Shown: in pieces, positions 11,910-22,725 of the stretch
How the letters are laid out: the number at the start of each line of letters is the position of its first letter
Position numbering within the stretch: position 1 is the stretch's first letter
NCBI RefSeq assembly: GCF_010093535.1
Contig: NW_022985202.1
Coordinates: 1-64,000 of the forward strand
Source of the DNA: Lindgomyces ingoldianus
Taxonomy: Eukaryota > Ascomycota > Dothideomycetes > Pleosporales > Lindgomycetaceae
Direction: 5' to 3'
Length of the DNA stretch: 64,000 bases
Notes under the pieces: generated by a model
Databases searched by the model: none
What the model was told of the DNA's origin: nothing
Seen by the model: only the letters and a program-made list of their open reading frames with translations
Position numbers and translations under genes: made by a program

Positions 11910-13004
11910 CTACAGCTTCGCATGATCCTCAAAATCATCATTCACAAGCACATACCTATACCTCGCCTTCCCAGCCTCCATGTCCACAACCGCCTGATTC
12001 ACATCCCCCATCCTCCTCTGCTGGACCCAGGGCTTAACCTTCTTGTCCGCTGCAAACCTCAACATCTCTTCGATCTCCCTCGGACTCCCAATCTGACTCC
12101 CTCCGATCTTGCACCCCTTTCCTATCAACGCCCCAGCCGAGAAGGCAGGAAGCTTATCCTCCGGAGCACCGACTTGGATAAATTGTCCGTTAGTGCGTAG
12201 TAAGCGGAGATAGCCTGATAGCGGCATGTCTGGGGAAGATACGGTGGAAACTATGAGGTCGAGACTACGCTGATGTATTTTCGCCCAGTTCTTGTCTTCA
12301 GAGGTTGCGATGTAGGTATCTGCGCCCATGGAGATGCTATCTTTTTCCTTGCTGCGGGAACGAGATATCGCGACGACTTTATCACAACCCAACGCTTTCG
12401 CGAAGAGGACTCCGAAATGGCCCAATCCGCCCACCCCCACAATACCAACTCGCTTCCCAGGCCCAGCTCCATTTTTCTTCAGCGGTGCGTACACGGTTAT
12501 CCCGCCGCACAACATAGGCGCTGCATCTGCCGAGGGGATTGATCCAGGAATCTTGACTGCGAAATGGGAAGGAACTCGCACGTAATCCGCATAGCCACCG
12601 AAACTCCAATTCCCGTCTGGATACCGGCCATTGTATGTCCCAACGAAGCCCTTGGCACAATGGTTCTCCATCCCCGAGCTGCACTCCTCGCAATCATCCT
12701 TCAGACAAGATCCCGCTTGTGCTCCGACGCCGATGCGTTCACCAATAGATATACGAGTCACAGATGAACCGATCCTGACGACGTGACCGACGATTTCGTG
12801 ACCTACGCAGACGGGGTAGTGCGTAGGGCCCCAACCGGAGCGGAGCGTGTGAATGTCAGTGCCGCAGATGCCGCAGTGAGAGACTTTGATGTCGATGTCG
12901 GTTGGAGCGAAGGGTTTTGGGGTAAAGGACTCCCATTTTAGTTTGCCCTGCGCCGAATCGGGAGCGTGACCTAGCCAGCCGTGGAAGGCTTCAGGGGATG
13001 TCAT
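11910..13004 (-). CDS. Zinc-dependent NADP alcohol dehydrogenase (cinnamyl/ADH6 type)
   Basis: Single exon, 364 aa, ATG at 13004. Upstream in-frame codons are only reached from a TTG and are not used. It shows CGICGTDIH (catalytic zinc Cys47), GHE at 68-70, the structural zinc cysteines 100, 105, 108 and 116, and a Rossmann loop GVGGLGH. This arrangement matches medium-chain dehydrogenases of the cinnamyl alcohol/ADH6 group, which interconvert aldehydes and alcohols with NADP(H). No signal peptide. Its 3' end is 215 bp from that of the monooxygenase. A role in the same small-molecule pathway is possible but not shown. Confidence 0.93.
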   Translation of the reverse strand: MTSPEAFHGWLGHAPDSAQGKLKWESFTPKPFAPTDIDIKVSHCGICGTDIHTLRSGWGPTHYPVCVGHEIVGHVVRIGSSVTRISIGERIGVGAQAGSCLKDDCEECSSGMENHCAKGFVGTYNGRYPDGNWSFGGYADYVRVPSHFAVKIPGSIPSADAAPMLCGGITVYAPLKKNGAGPGKRVGIVGVGGLGHFGVLFAKALGCDKVVAISRSRSKEKDSISMGADTYIATSEDKNWAKIHQRSLDLIVSTVSSPDMPLSGYLRLLRTNGQFIQVGAPEDKLPAFSAGALIGKGCKIGGSQIGSPREIEEMLRFAADKKVKPWVQQRRMGDVNQAVVDMEAGKARYRYVLVNDDFEDHAKL

Positions 13005-14243
13005 TGTAGCAGTTGGGATATGGCGAGAGTGGTGATAGGCCGGTTCAAACGCGGACTGAGGACTGGATAAAGAATGAAAGATGGAATTAGAATAGAAGAA
13101 ATCGAGCAAGAATCTAAACCGACTCAGGAGAGGGCGTTATGGCTGGAAGCTTGAGTCGTGTAGCGACAATTGGTGGAGCATGTTATCCGAGGCACGTTGT
13201 CGGCCACAGTTGATGCCCCGCTCATGGGTGCCCAGGAACTGCATGTTAACTCCAATATGCCAAGATTAATCGGTGATGCTCGTGATGTTGGGAGATGTAT
13301 CTGCGTACTATCCCGCGGATCCGACAAATATCTTAAGCTTTCAGGACTTCTGTCTTGTTGGCCTTGGGATGGATTCGTGAAAGAGAGCGGGTCTGATCTA
13401 GGATTCCAGTTGAGATCAGATTAGCGAGCAGACTCGAAACGGTTAGTACGTTCGTGCCAAGTCTAATTTTGGACCAAAACTGTATCTTCTTCGTGGTCCT
13501 TATGATTCCAGCAAGTGCTGGAGTAACTAGTTCCCTTTTAACTATCTCATATATCGAGCCTAAAGACATATAGTCAAGCAAACCTAGCATTGCCATACCA
13601 CCAATGTTCATCCCCTCTAGCATCCCAGCAATAGCCCGCTTCTCTCTTTTCAGCACCAAAATCGGTTCCGGAGAATCTGTAAGTATTCAAGCATCCGCAG
13701 GGGCTGTAAATCTAACAGTGCTCCATCTGACTTGAGCTTTGATAACTCTCTAAATAATTGCGGAATAACCGGAGTATCCATCTCAGGTCGAAGGATAATT
13801 CTTTGCTTGTTTGATAGCATTTGGGATATCAACCAACAGCTCCCATCATTGCTCCAAAACATAGCATATCAGAGCAATCGAAATAGATGCTTGAGAGCCT
13901 CGGCTAGGTTGAATTTAGCTGAAAAGCAACATCTGCGGGGTGATGCTTGGCTGTCGACTTTGGAAGGCGGGTCTTCGCCAATGGCAGAAATTATTCGCAA
14001 ACTAACGTGCTAAACAGTCTAGCTTATTAATTAGTAACGGTTTCTTGGGAGAGTTCTCGGCGTGTTGGGTACTTGGACAGAAAATAGATAGGGTGTCCTC
14101 GACACGTGTGGTTTGTTTTGCTGAAGCCACGCGCGCTAGCCCAGATTGGTTAGATTGCGGATAGCTTGCCATTCCAGGCATTGTCCGTCTAATGGATGTC
14201 CACTTGCGCGATCTAAATCAAGAGATGTGCCAAAACAAATATC
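13005..14243. other. Intergenic with a short decayed minus-strand frame
   Basis: Minus-strand frames at 13862-13650 and 13659-13333 abut in different frames and could be one broken gene. The lower one is hydrophobic and glycine-rich in its first 50 codons. No family is recognised. The promoter of the TLDc gene lies at the right end. Confidence 0.35.
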
Positions 14244-15879
14244 ATGGGCGCGGCTCTTAGTACGCAGAACGAATCGTTGGAGGAACTTTTGGACATTTAC
14301 AAATCCCCAGGTAGCCGTTGATTGTTATCTCAACTGTACACGTGCTAAAGGGCCAGCAGAAGACGTCAGGGTGCGACTACTCGAGACTCTCTACTTTGGA
14401 AGTGTTCCTAGCTCAATTGTGAACCGCTTCTACGCGCAGCACATCACAAAAGCGGGATCTCCACGTATATGGACGGAATCTACTTTCACGGACTTTCTTA
14501 TCAAGGCGTTCTCTACCCAAGAGCACATTATTCGGCCAGCTTCACCGGTGTTGTTCCGGAGTCTTCTTCATCATGGATGCTATCCCTTCAAGCCGAACAA
14601 GGATGATATCGGCCTCACCCTGGAAAGGTTGGGTACTGGCGTTGCATTTATGGCAGCCGCAGACAAGTTCAGCATCGTCGTAAACGAGCAACAACCGCGA
14701 AGTACCTATCAACATTCCCGCAATTGGGAAGAAAGATGCCGACTACTCTTCCAGAGTCTATGCGATACTGACTGGGCGCGTACTTCTTCCGAGGCCAGCA
14801 GAACGAGTGGTGACGATTATGACCTCATCGCAGTGCTTTATTCAAGCATGCCCCAGCCAGGGGAGAGCTACCCATTTCCATCCGTTGCTGCTACACTACC
14901 CAGCTCGTACTCGTTAGAGCTAAACGGCAGAGTTCTTCTCCACGATATTGCGGCTTTGATTAGGCTACTTCTTGTGGTGGCGGCAGGTCATACTGAAAGC
15001 TCACGTGCCGATATCCAGAGTGGACTCGATGGTGCTATCTCCTCGCTTCTGGGCCCTTTTCAAACGGAGAGCATTGGATGGGGCTTGTTCAAGACTACCT
15101 TAGAGACCCACATGGTAAGCATTCTTTTCTGGTGTTCCTTAAGTTTCGTCTAATCGCTTGCAACTAGCCGTATTTGCTTACACATCTGGCCGCTTTTGTT
15201 CTCTCCCAATTCCCGATCGAAGGTTTTGTTACTTCTGATCTGAAATCAGAGCTCGATATAGAACTGTGGCCATTACCACCTGCCGTAAGGCCCTTCATGA
15301 AAATATAACGCATGATGTTAAGACTAATGATACTAGATCTTAGGTGAACAAGGTAGTCAATCACGCTCGTTCCTTAGTTTAGCACAGTTCTGCCAATTGG
15401 GTCTCTTTCTACGACGAAAATGGTTCCTTAGCACACTGTCCATTCTTCACCAAGGCAAACCTCAAGCTCTACAACCTTCTACCATCCACATTCTGATCTC
15501 TGGCACATCGCCACGACTCTTTCTCATCCGTGGTACAATCGAGGGAAGCTCTCCTGTCATTTTAGGTGCTTATCTTCCGTCCCTCTCAGCCTGGGAACCA
15601 AAGGAACTCAACGGCTGGTTCAAGCAAGAGGATCCATTTTGGCTCCCAAACACGGATAATGACTGCTTTTTCCAGCTCTCGCCGACTCACGCAGTATATC
15701 GAGGTGTGTATGATAAAGCTAGAGTGGATGTTGGAGCCCGCGGTACGCTTTCATTCCACATCGGAGGTGCTTCACTGTGGTTCGAGCAGGGACTGAGACG
15801 GGGAAGTCTTTGCGGTGGATGGGAAACTATTAATTTCGTACCTGAAATGATGGAGATTTGGGGTTTAATTTCCACCTGA
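14244..15879 (+). CDS. TLDc-domain protein (Rtc5-like)
   Basis: Proposed exons: 14244-14310, 14360-15114, 15168-15284, 15388-15879; 476 aa. The ATG at 14244 opens MGAALSTQNESLEELL, an Rtc5-like N-terminus with Gly2 that could be myristoylated. The longer open frame upstream starts only at a TTG and runs through the first intron. The C-terminal 150 residues match the TLDc domain: CFFQLSPTHAVYRG, a GGASLWFEQGL strand pair, and a final MEIWGL. TLDc proteins bind and regulate the V-ATPase; yeast Rtc5 is linked to vacuolar H+-ATPase disassembly. The third intron (103 nt) is the least certain border, because several AG sites exist between 15343 and 15387 and the sequence before the domain is divergent. 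Confidence 0.7.
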
Positions 15880-16394
15880 GAGGCCTTCAATTTACGAAAA
15901 TACCAAAGCTGGAAGTAGCCCTACTTCAACTTGGATCCCTCTTTAAATCTGCTACCTATTCGGGCCAGTTTTGCGAGAAGACGCGCGAGCCAATGGAATT
16001 AATGTCTCTATTGCTTTTCCATTAGAGTGTTAAGGAACGGGATTGATAATGGAAGTATCTTACCGGAAAATCGATCTAGTTTCAACATCGAATTGCTCAA
16101 ACTGTTCCTTAAGATACGAATCCATGATTTTCCGGAAATGGGAAGTGTTATCCCGCGTAAAGATCGATATCGTAATCTTTTGTAGTCTAAGGCAAGCGTT
16201 ATGAAGTTTATGTCCAAGGGGATTAAAATTCGAAGTAATGGATGGTAAAACCCTATCTAGAGTCCCTGCATCTCGAAGGTAGAGTTCGCGAATATTTCGC
16301 GGCAGGCTGAATCTTAGGAAGTTATTATCTAGGGAAAAGGAGTTATGAGAGGCTCCAACAGACAAACATTCGATATCGAGTTCCAGTTTTTAGA

Positions 16395-16402
16395 GTTTTG
16401 AG
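16395..16402. repeat. Left 8-bp target site duplication
   Basis: gttttgag, identical to 17007-17014, immediately outside the element ends. Confidence 0.85.
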
Positions 16403-17006
16403 CAGGGCTTCCAACGGGCCGTACTACGGTCCGTACAAAGTGAACCGTAACGGTCACGTGTTCAGTACGAACGTACCGAGTTCGTGAGCCGTACCGTACG
16501 TTTAATGATGCCCTAGGTACGGTACGTAGTACGGATTGTATTACCTTTTTTGGAAGTTTGTATAGGGGTTCTAGAGGGGTATAATGGCTCTGGCGAGCAG
16601 GAGGCCTGCGGACGCTTAAATCTCTTTCTAAGGGTTTTAATCTATCTATCTGTCCGTCGTCTTAAAAATGCCTATTACAGACTATTTTCTATTGCAGAGT
16701 TATCTATCTACGCCTCTTGCAGCCTTACAGGCCTTATCTAGTCCTATCTGCTCTTGTTACTAGGGAGAACTAATTAATTAGACCTTAATCTTGCGTCTCT
16801 AGAGACCTATAGTCTTAGCTGTTTTAACTAGAGTACAGCGTACTTTAATTAAATTGTACTACTTGTACAGATCACGTGAGCCGTAACAGTTACGATACGT
16901 ACACCTACCTCTCCTCCTCCCTGTCGTACGAACGTACACAAAATCTCACCCGTACAGGCCTCAAAATCGCCCAATCGTACAGTACTACGCCTCGTTGGAA
17001 GCCCTG
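16403..17006. mobile_element. Non-autonomous hAT-type element (MITE), 604 bp
   Basis: The ends are perfect 14-bp inverted repeats, CAGGGCTTCCAACG at the left and its complement at the right, flanked by an 8-bp direct duplication. Both the CAGGG terminus and the 8-bp duplication are hallmarks of the hAT superfamily. Clusters of GTAC/CGTACG-rich words lie inside each end and resemble the subterminal motifs that hAT transposases bind. The middle is AT-rich and has no transposase frame, so movement needed an enzyme from elsewhere. It is inserted in the F-box-like gene. Confidence 0.88.
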
Positions 17007-17014
17007 GTTTTGAG
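17007..17014. repeat. Right 8-bp target site duplication
   Basis: gttttgag, the partner of 16395-16402. Confidence 0.85.
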
Positions 17015-17943
17015 TTCCTGAGGATATTGAGGGCGTCTAGGTACGGGTGCTCAAGTTGACTCGAGAACGAACCTTCTGATTCATTGACATCGTTGGCACC
17101 TCGGTCCATCATTTCCAACTCGTTGAGTGAGGATTTGAAGGCTTTCTCAAAGGTTTTAACGACGTAGCGGAACATACCCGCACCGTAAAGCTCCTCAGAC
17201 TCATGCATCTTGAGGGCCTTTAACGAGGCGAAGATGTTTGCAAAGGCTTGGAAGTTCGGATCTTCTTCATTTGGTGCCGAAGTGCTTATGGACAGAGACT
17301 TTATAGATGTGTTTGTAATTCTCCATGCAGATCTTCTTTTTTCCTCCTCACCATCGTCGATATAAGTCACTGAAGGGGTAGTGAGGCTGAGATTCCATAA
17401 TGCTAGGGTTTCCACTAATGGGAGTTGTAGAATAGGAGTAATCTGCTTGAGGTCGTAGCTGTATATATCCAGATCGATATTTCTCAGACCCAAGAAACTC
17501 TGAAATACATGTGGCCTGGCTTGGTCACTTTGACGCAGTTTCTTGATCACATTGACTAAAACGTGTGGCGCGTATTTCTGCGAAGCTGCGAAAGATTGCA
17601 GGTTTGGTAACATGACCATGATATCATGAAGTGCTTCTATCTTATATGGATACATCTCAGAACCGCCTATGTACTGATCGTGTGGGGATTTGGTACTAAA
17701 TCCTATGACATATTGAGCAAGTGCTGAGCGTCTTTCTAGAGTCTGTTTCAGCCGCAAACAGGATCCGGTTTGGAAGTTCACTTGAACTTTTTGGTACGAA
17801 TACGGTTTGGCAATCCGATGAAGCTTGCAGGAGACCAAAGATAGACTGAAAAGGGACTTCGCATCTTGTTCCCTTTCCCCATCCTCCGATGCAGAGAACT
17901 CCGAGATGATGAAATCAAGCGCCTCTTCGGGAAAAGAGTTCAT

Positions 17944-19119
17944 TGCCGTGGAAGCTTATCAAGAAATGAAGCAGATTATGGCAAAATCAGTGTTTGTGGG
18001 AAAGCGAAACACATAAGAGAAACACATAAGAATTAGGCAACATTCTTCGATTTTTCCCCCCCCCGGCTGAGTCATCGGTTGGGCAGCGCACCGGAGCCAT
18101 ACTTTCAGCATCGGTATTCCAAGGTTAGTGCCTACTACAAAACATTAACAAAATTACTTTCATCCTAAGTTACTGGGATTGAAAAGAGTGTTTAAGGCAT
18201 GCATTTTCCTATAACCCCCATGTTCTGTTTGCAAAATTTCATGCATTAGAGCATAAAGTGAGGCCTGCAAAGCCTGAAGAATTGGTAGATTGTCTATCAC
18301 TTCATCTGAAATGCTTTCGGAGTATGACTGCTTTAGATTTGAGTGAATTGGATGACGATATGAGTTGGTGAGGTTCCTGGGAGGGAGGGGTGGTGAGGAA
18401 CCGGAACGCCATGGAAATACTTCGAAAGAGAGAGTGACCAGACAACCAAGTGCTTAAACAGCATGACTGACATGAGAAAGTAACCCGAACTAACGCGAGG
18501 GCCCGTGTCTGCCTTTCAAGCTCCCTTGGTTTGCTAGTGAGGCATCGTAAAGCTATTCATTTTAAAGCTTAGCCTGATCGGCCTGGTCTGGGGAGCGTGC
18601 CGCCCTCACGTTAATGTGAACATCGGCCATGATCTTTCTTTGAGGGTCTTTACTGAGTCCTTCTTTCTTCTTAACTAAGGCCTTCGACAATGATAAAGAT
18701 CTCTTGCCAGCCGCAATGGGGTTGAGTTCGGCGTCCTCACACGTCACAGTGAAATTGATCGCAATATGCATCCCACTGATTCGCCGCCTGTGCGAGATAC
18801 TGTGGCCTTGTGAGCGCTATGCCAAAGTCCTTGCATATTACGTGCTCCGCCCAACCTTCAACCAGCTGAGACATCGACGGCCCCAAGGCTCACCAATCAT
18901 CTCCCGCCAAGCTCAGCCTTGTGCGTCAGATGGTTCCACTTTCAGCCTCATTACCCATCAGCTGAAAAGGGGAGTGGCAGAACTCCCACGCCAAGTTTAG
19001 GGAAGCATGAGAGTCGTCCGAAGTTCTTCGTTGACCTCTGTCAACGAACCCATCAAGCTCCCTCCTTGGGCCGCCCGCTTGCGATCTTGCTGGCACAAAG
19101 GTTGAGTTCCTTGGTTTCA
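17944..19119. other. Intergenic, promoter of the ankyrin gene at the right end
   Basis: A 13-bp word gaaacacataaga is tandemly duplicated near 18004-18031, and a C-tract lies at 18056-18064. No gene is supported. The frame open upstream of 19120 lacks domain sequence and is read as leader. Confidence 0.5.
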
Positions 19120-22100
19120 ATGGATCCCTTATCAGTATTTGGCGGCGTTGCAGCCGCAGCTGGGATCATCGTCACCATCACGAAGACCGTGAAGAACCTT
19201 TCTGACCTGCAGAGCAAGTATGCGGAGGCAGAAACATCAATTAGGCAGTTGATCAGGCAGTTGACAGCGATAAAAGCATCCCTCATCCAGATTCAGGACT
19301 GGACAGAGCTGAATCTGTCTGGCTCTCCGAGGGAAAGGGAATTGGTCGAGGCCTTCAATATCTCCCTAGAAGGATGTCAAGAAGCCATGCAGTCAATGGC
19401 CAATGAAGTTGCGACGTTGGTCCAGGACGCGCTCGCAGGAGACAGACGCACGATGAGAGCACGCTACGTCTGGAACGAAGAGAGCATGAAGGACCACCAG
19501 GCTCGCCTTGATCGTCAAGTGCAAGCTCTTCAACTGCTGCTTTCAGCCGTCCAATGGTATGCACCCAGCCTGACCAATGCAGCGTTTCTTGCGGCTCAGC
19601 TAACAACACCTAGTCGCACTGCATCTGAGCAGACGACCCTGCTCCGTGAGCCGAAGAATCGTCAGATTGTTCAGAAGATCCACGATGACACCTCCTCCCT
19701 CCGCGCACTTTCTATTCGAAACTCGACTGCGCGATCGTCTTCCGTTCTCAGTCATGGGGATTCCACTATCGGAAGTACGGAGTTCGAGATGGATAACGAT
19801 ATTGTCAACAGTAGCGCATATCGTCGGGCCATGGCCCATCAACGCGCAAGGAGCGCTGATGAAAGGAACAGGCATCCACAGGGACCCACTAACCCTGTTC
19901 ACAGTCCGATTAATCTCGATAGGCAGGACAGACTTCCGACTCCCGGTTCGGGATTCGCCAAAGGGTCAGAATCATCGGACTATTTATCCCCAACTGATGC
20001 CCAAGTTAATCGCAGATTGGAAAGACCCAGGCCGTACGAACGCTCCATTGCGTCTGACCCTGCTGGTAGTTTCCGACAACGTCTCAGACCGCATGTTCCC
20101 ATTACATCCACGTCGGACTCTTTCCTACAGGGGCTCAACTTTCCAGTCAGGCCGAAAGTGGTCCAAAAAAAGCGGTCTTTCTTGCCATCGATATTTACCG
20201 GAAGCTCAGCCAATCTCGTTCCACCAAGCCCACAAGACTCACTGAAAGTGTCTCCAAATCATCGTCGTGGGAGGCGGCATTCCGACACCGACATACACAA
20301 GAGCATTGACCTAAGTTCCACTGATGGTCGAAGTGCCCCCCTTATTGTGCAGGCTGCCCAATCTGGTTCTGGGACTGAGATCGAAGAGTTACTCGACCAA
20401 GGTGTAGATATTGAAGGCAGACATGATCGCACAAAAAGAACGGCTCTTGCTGTTGCGAGTCATTGCGGGAATGATGATGTGGTTGCAATACTCCTACAGC
20501 ATGGAGCTGACCCATGTTGTAGGGATATGATGGGCATGACGCCACTCCACCTTGCTGCAACGAGAGGTCATTATAGAGTTGTCGACTACCTACTTAAAGA
20601 GGAAGTAGACGTGGATGCATTGGGTCCGGACAAGAAGACCCCGCTTCGACTTGCAGCTGATAATGGCCACGTAGAAGTTGCTGACTTGCTGCTCAGCCAT
20701 CGGGCAAAGGTTAATGCTCGGGATGCACAAAACTTGACTGCTCTTCATTCCGCTGCTAAGAATGGGGATGAGGATATCGCTAGCCTTCTACTCCGCCACA
20801 AAGCAGATATCGAAGCCAAAGATGGGAACTTCATGGCAGCTATTCATCACGCATCAGAAGGCGGGCGTGAGCGGATTGTTGACATGCTTCTAGCGAAGAA
20901 AGCGGATATTGAGGCTTTGGGAAAAGAGTCAATGTCTCCTCTCACATCGGCCTGTGCATCTGGGTCTACTAGTGTCGTTCAACTTCTACTTCAGCGAAAG
21001 GCGTCTTGGAAGCACAAAGGCGATGGTGGCATGACCGCACTACATTGGGCGAGCTACAATGGTCACTCAGATGTCGTTGACTTGTTGTTCGAGAAAAGAA
21101 TCCCAGTTGACCCTCGGACCAGCGATGGGAGGACACCGCTGCATCTAGCCGCAATGGCAGATAGTTTTGCAACAGCAGAGGTACTACTACGTAAAGGAGC
21201 TTCCGTTGACGCTGAATGCCAGAACGCGCTGCGACCTCTGCACTACGCAGCGATGAACTCCCAAAATACCGACTTGGTGCAGCTTCTCGTAGGACACGGT
21301 GCATTCATTGAAGCCGAGACACGAGTTGGAAAGAGACCTTTACATTATGCAACTTATTATGGGAATTCTGCGATAATCGACTTACTGCTGCGCCGTGGAG
21401 CAGTTATCGATGCTCGTGACAGAGCCGGGGATCGGTCGCTTTGTATTGCCAGCGCCAAAGGAAATATCGACGCTGTTAGATTGTTACTCGATCGAGGAGC
21501 AGAAATGCGCTCGCGCTATTCAAAAGGGCCTTCTCATGAAGATTCTCCCTTATGTATCGCTGCAAAAAATGGGTTTCTAAACATTGTGGAAGAATTCGTT
21601 CGACGCGGAGCATCGGTGCGACAAAGAGATGAATCAAATTGGCAACCGTTACGTTATGCTGCTTATTTCGGCCACCCTGAAGTCGTTCAGTACCTGCTGT
21701 CGAATGGTGCCTCTATTTCAGGCCTCGATACTCCCGGCAGTTTCGGTTTCAATCTCACAGCATCGCGAATCGGTTTCGCTCCGACATCCGATATCGATGA
21801 ATTCCGGCGCCAATCGGTTTTGACGCTACTAAATGATGCAGAGGTGCGTGAGCAGGAATCGTTGAATAGGGCTATGTCACGACACCCGTCCGTTGGATCC
21901 CCAAGACAGGATTTCCCAGCGGAGAAAGCAGACGACGGAGACAGGGAACAGTATGGCACATATGCCCACCAAGCTACGCCTGAGCGACAGGAGTTGCCGG
22001 TATCGCAGAGATCACCTCGGGAGATAGCTCTACCCTACGACACTCGTACAACAGAGGCTGATACTCAAGTCGAACAACAAGCTGCGGCAATACCTTCAGA

Positions 22101-22725
22101 AATATCAACATCCTCGACATCCCCAAGGTCGAGATGGCGAGCAAACTCCTCACAAGCGAGTAGATTTACACTAGACCCAAATTCTTCCTTGAGCCCTCAG
22201 TGGCAGCCAGTAGCACCCCCTGTTCCACCAGTCCCACCACCTGGCGATCGCCTCGTTTCGCCTCTACCTCCTTATATGCGAACGGGTGATTCGAATTCCC
22301 CCAGAATTATATCCCCTCTCCCACCTCAAAACACCAGCAACATTGAAGGCATATCCTCGCCTTCTCGATCTCCACCAGGGCCGCAGTCACCAAGCCGCCC
22401 TCCGCCTCCTCCACCTTCCCTATCGGCAGTTGGCACAGACGAATCATTTCAGTCTTCGCCTCACTCGCCTCCACCAACTCGCGCACCACCACTGCCTCCA
22501 AATCTACCACCTATTCCGGATCCTAACGAAGCAATCGTTGTTTGTGACGGCTGCAATGCTCAGGGGCGGACTACTACAGATCTAGCTTGTGCTGCTTGCC
22601 GCCAAGCGCTTTTTATGTATCACCACATCATGTTCGGTGATATAAATGCTACCCCTGGCACTGGCGATGCTCCCACCGATCTCCAACCTCAGACAACGCC
22701 TCCAACGATATATGAACTTGCCTGA
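19120..22725 (+). CDS. Large ankyrin-repeat protein with STAND-type N-terminal domain
   Basis: The start chosen is the ATG at 19120, which opens MDPLSVFGGVAAAAGIIVTI, the usual beginning of the fungal N-terminal domain found on NLR-like STAND proteins. A probable 57-nt intron (19557-19613: GTATGC, CTAAC branch, TAG) is a multiple of three and has no stop; removal gives 1182 aa, retention 1201. Order of parts: helical N-terminal domain (about 1-150); a serine-rich linker; about 14 ankyrin units from residue 385 to 850, with the TPLHLAA and LLL-x-x-GA patterns; a proline-rich tract with PPVPP and PPPPPP runs; and a C-terminal CDGC...CAAC pair that could bind a metal. No nucleotide-binding domain is present. 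Probable role: intracellular scaffold or self/non-self sensing; this is inference. Confidence 0.85.
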   Translation: MDPLSVFGGVAAAAGIIVTITKTVKNLSDLQSKYAEAETSIRQLIRQLTAIKASLIQIQDWTELNLSGSPRERELVEAFNISLEGCQEAMQSMANEVATLVQDALAGDRRTMRARYVWNEESMKDHQARLDRQVQALQLLLSAVQWYAPSLTNAAFLAAQLTTPSRTASEQTTLLREPKNRQIVQKIHDDTSSLRALSIRNSTARSSSVLSHGDSTIGSTEFEMDNDIVNSSAYRRAMAHQRARSADERNRHPQGPTNPVHSPINLDRQDRLPTPGSGFAKGSESSDYLSPTDAQVNRRLERPRPYERSIASDPAGSFRQRLRPHVPITSTSDSFLQGLNFPVRPKVVQKKRSFLPSIFTGSSANLVPPSPQDSLKVSPNHRRGRRHSDTDIHKSIDLSSTDGRSAPLIVQAAQSGSGTEIEELLDQGVDIEGRHDRTKRTALAVASHCGNDDVVAILLQHGADPCCRDMMGMTPLHLAATRGHYRVVDYLLKEEVDVDALGPDKKTPLRLAADNGHVEVADLLLSHRAKVNARDAQNLTALHSAAKNGDEDIASLLLRHKADIEAKDGNFMAAIHHASEGGRERIVDMLLAKKADIEALGKESMSPLTSACASGSTSVVQLLLQRKASWKHKGDGGMTALHWASYNGHSDVVDLLFEKRIPVDPRTSDGRTPLHLAAMADSFATAEVLLRKGASVDAECQNALRPLHYAAMNSQNTDLVQLLVGHGAFIEAETRVGKRPLHYATYYGNSAIIDLLLRRGAVIDARDRAGDRSLCIASAKGNIDAVRLLLDRGAEMRSRYSKGPSHEDSPLCIAAKNGFLNIVEEFVRRGASVRQRDESNWQPLRYAAYFGHPEVVQYLLSNGASISGLDTPGSFGFNLTASRIGFAPTSDIDEFRRQSVLTLLNDAEVREQESLNRAMSRHPSVGSPRQDFPAEKADDGDREQYGTYAHQATPERQELPVSQRSPREIALPYDTRTTEADTQVEQQAAAIPSEISTSSTSPRSRWRANSSQASRFTLDPNSSLSPQWQPVAPPVPPVPPPGDRLVSPLPPYMRTGDSNSPRIISPLPPQNTSNIEGISSPSRSPPGPQSPSRPPPPPPSLSAVGTDESFQSSPHSPPPTRAPPLPPNLPPIPDPNEAIVVCDGCNAQGRTTTDLACAACRQALFMYHHIMFGDINATPGTGDAPTDLQPQTTPPTIYELA

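Larger units (their letters stand above)
16060..17943 (-). pseudogene. F-box-like protein gene split by a transposable element
   Basis: An ATG at 17943 starts an F-box-like head (MNSFPEEALDFIISEF, then LVSCKLHRIAKPY) and a long leucine-rich body. The frame runs into the inserted element at 17006 and ends inside it at 16849, giving a 364-residue protein whose last 49 or so residues are element-derived. Deleting the element and one copy of the 8-bp duplication restores the original frame, which continues to 16060 with leucine-rich sequence such as LPRNIRELYLRDAG. One TAA stop remains just past the insertion point; it would be CAA before a C-to-T change. F-box proteins select targets for SCF ubiquitin ligases. 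The truncated form may still be transcribed. Confidence 0.75.

Noticed and set aside
13005..13109. Longer N-terminus for the alcohol dehydrogenase from 13109
   Set aside because: It begins at TTG and adds low-quality sequence; the ATG at 13004 gives the usual family start.
14146..15153. Single long plus-strand frame from 14146 as the TLDc gene
   Set aside because: It starts at TTG, reads through two introns and lacks the MGAAL start and the TLDc end.
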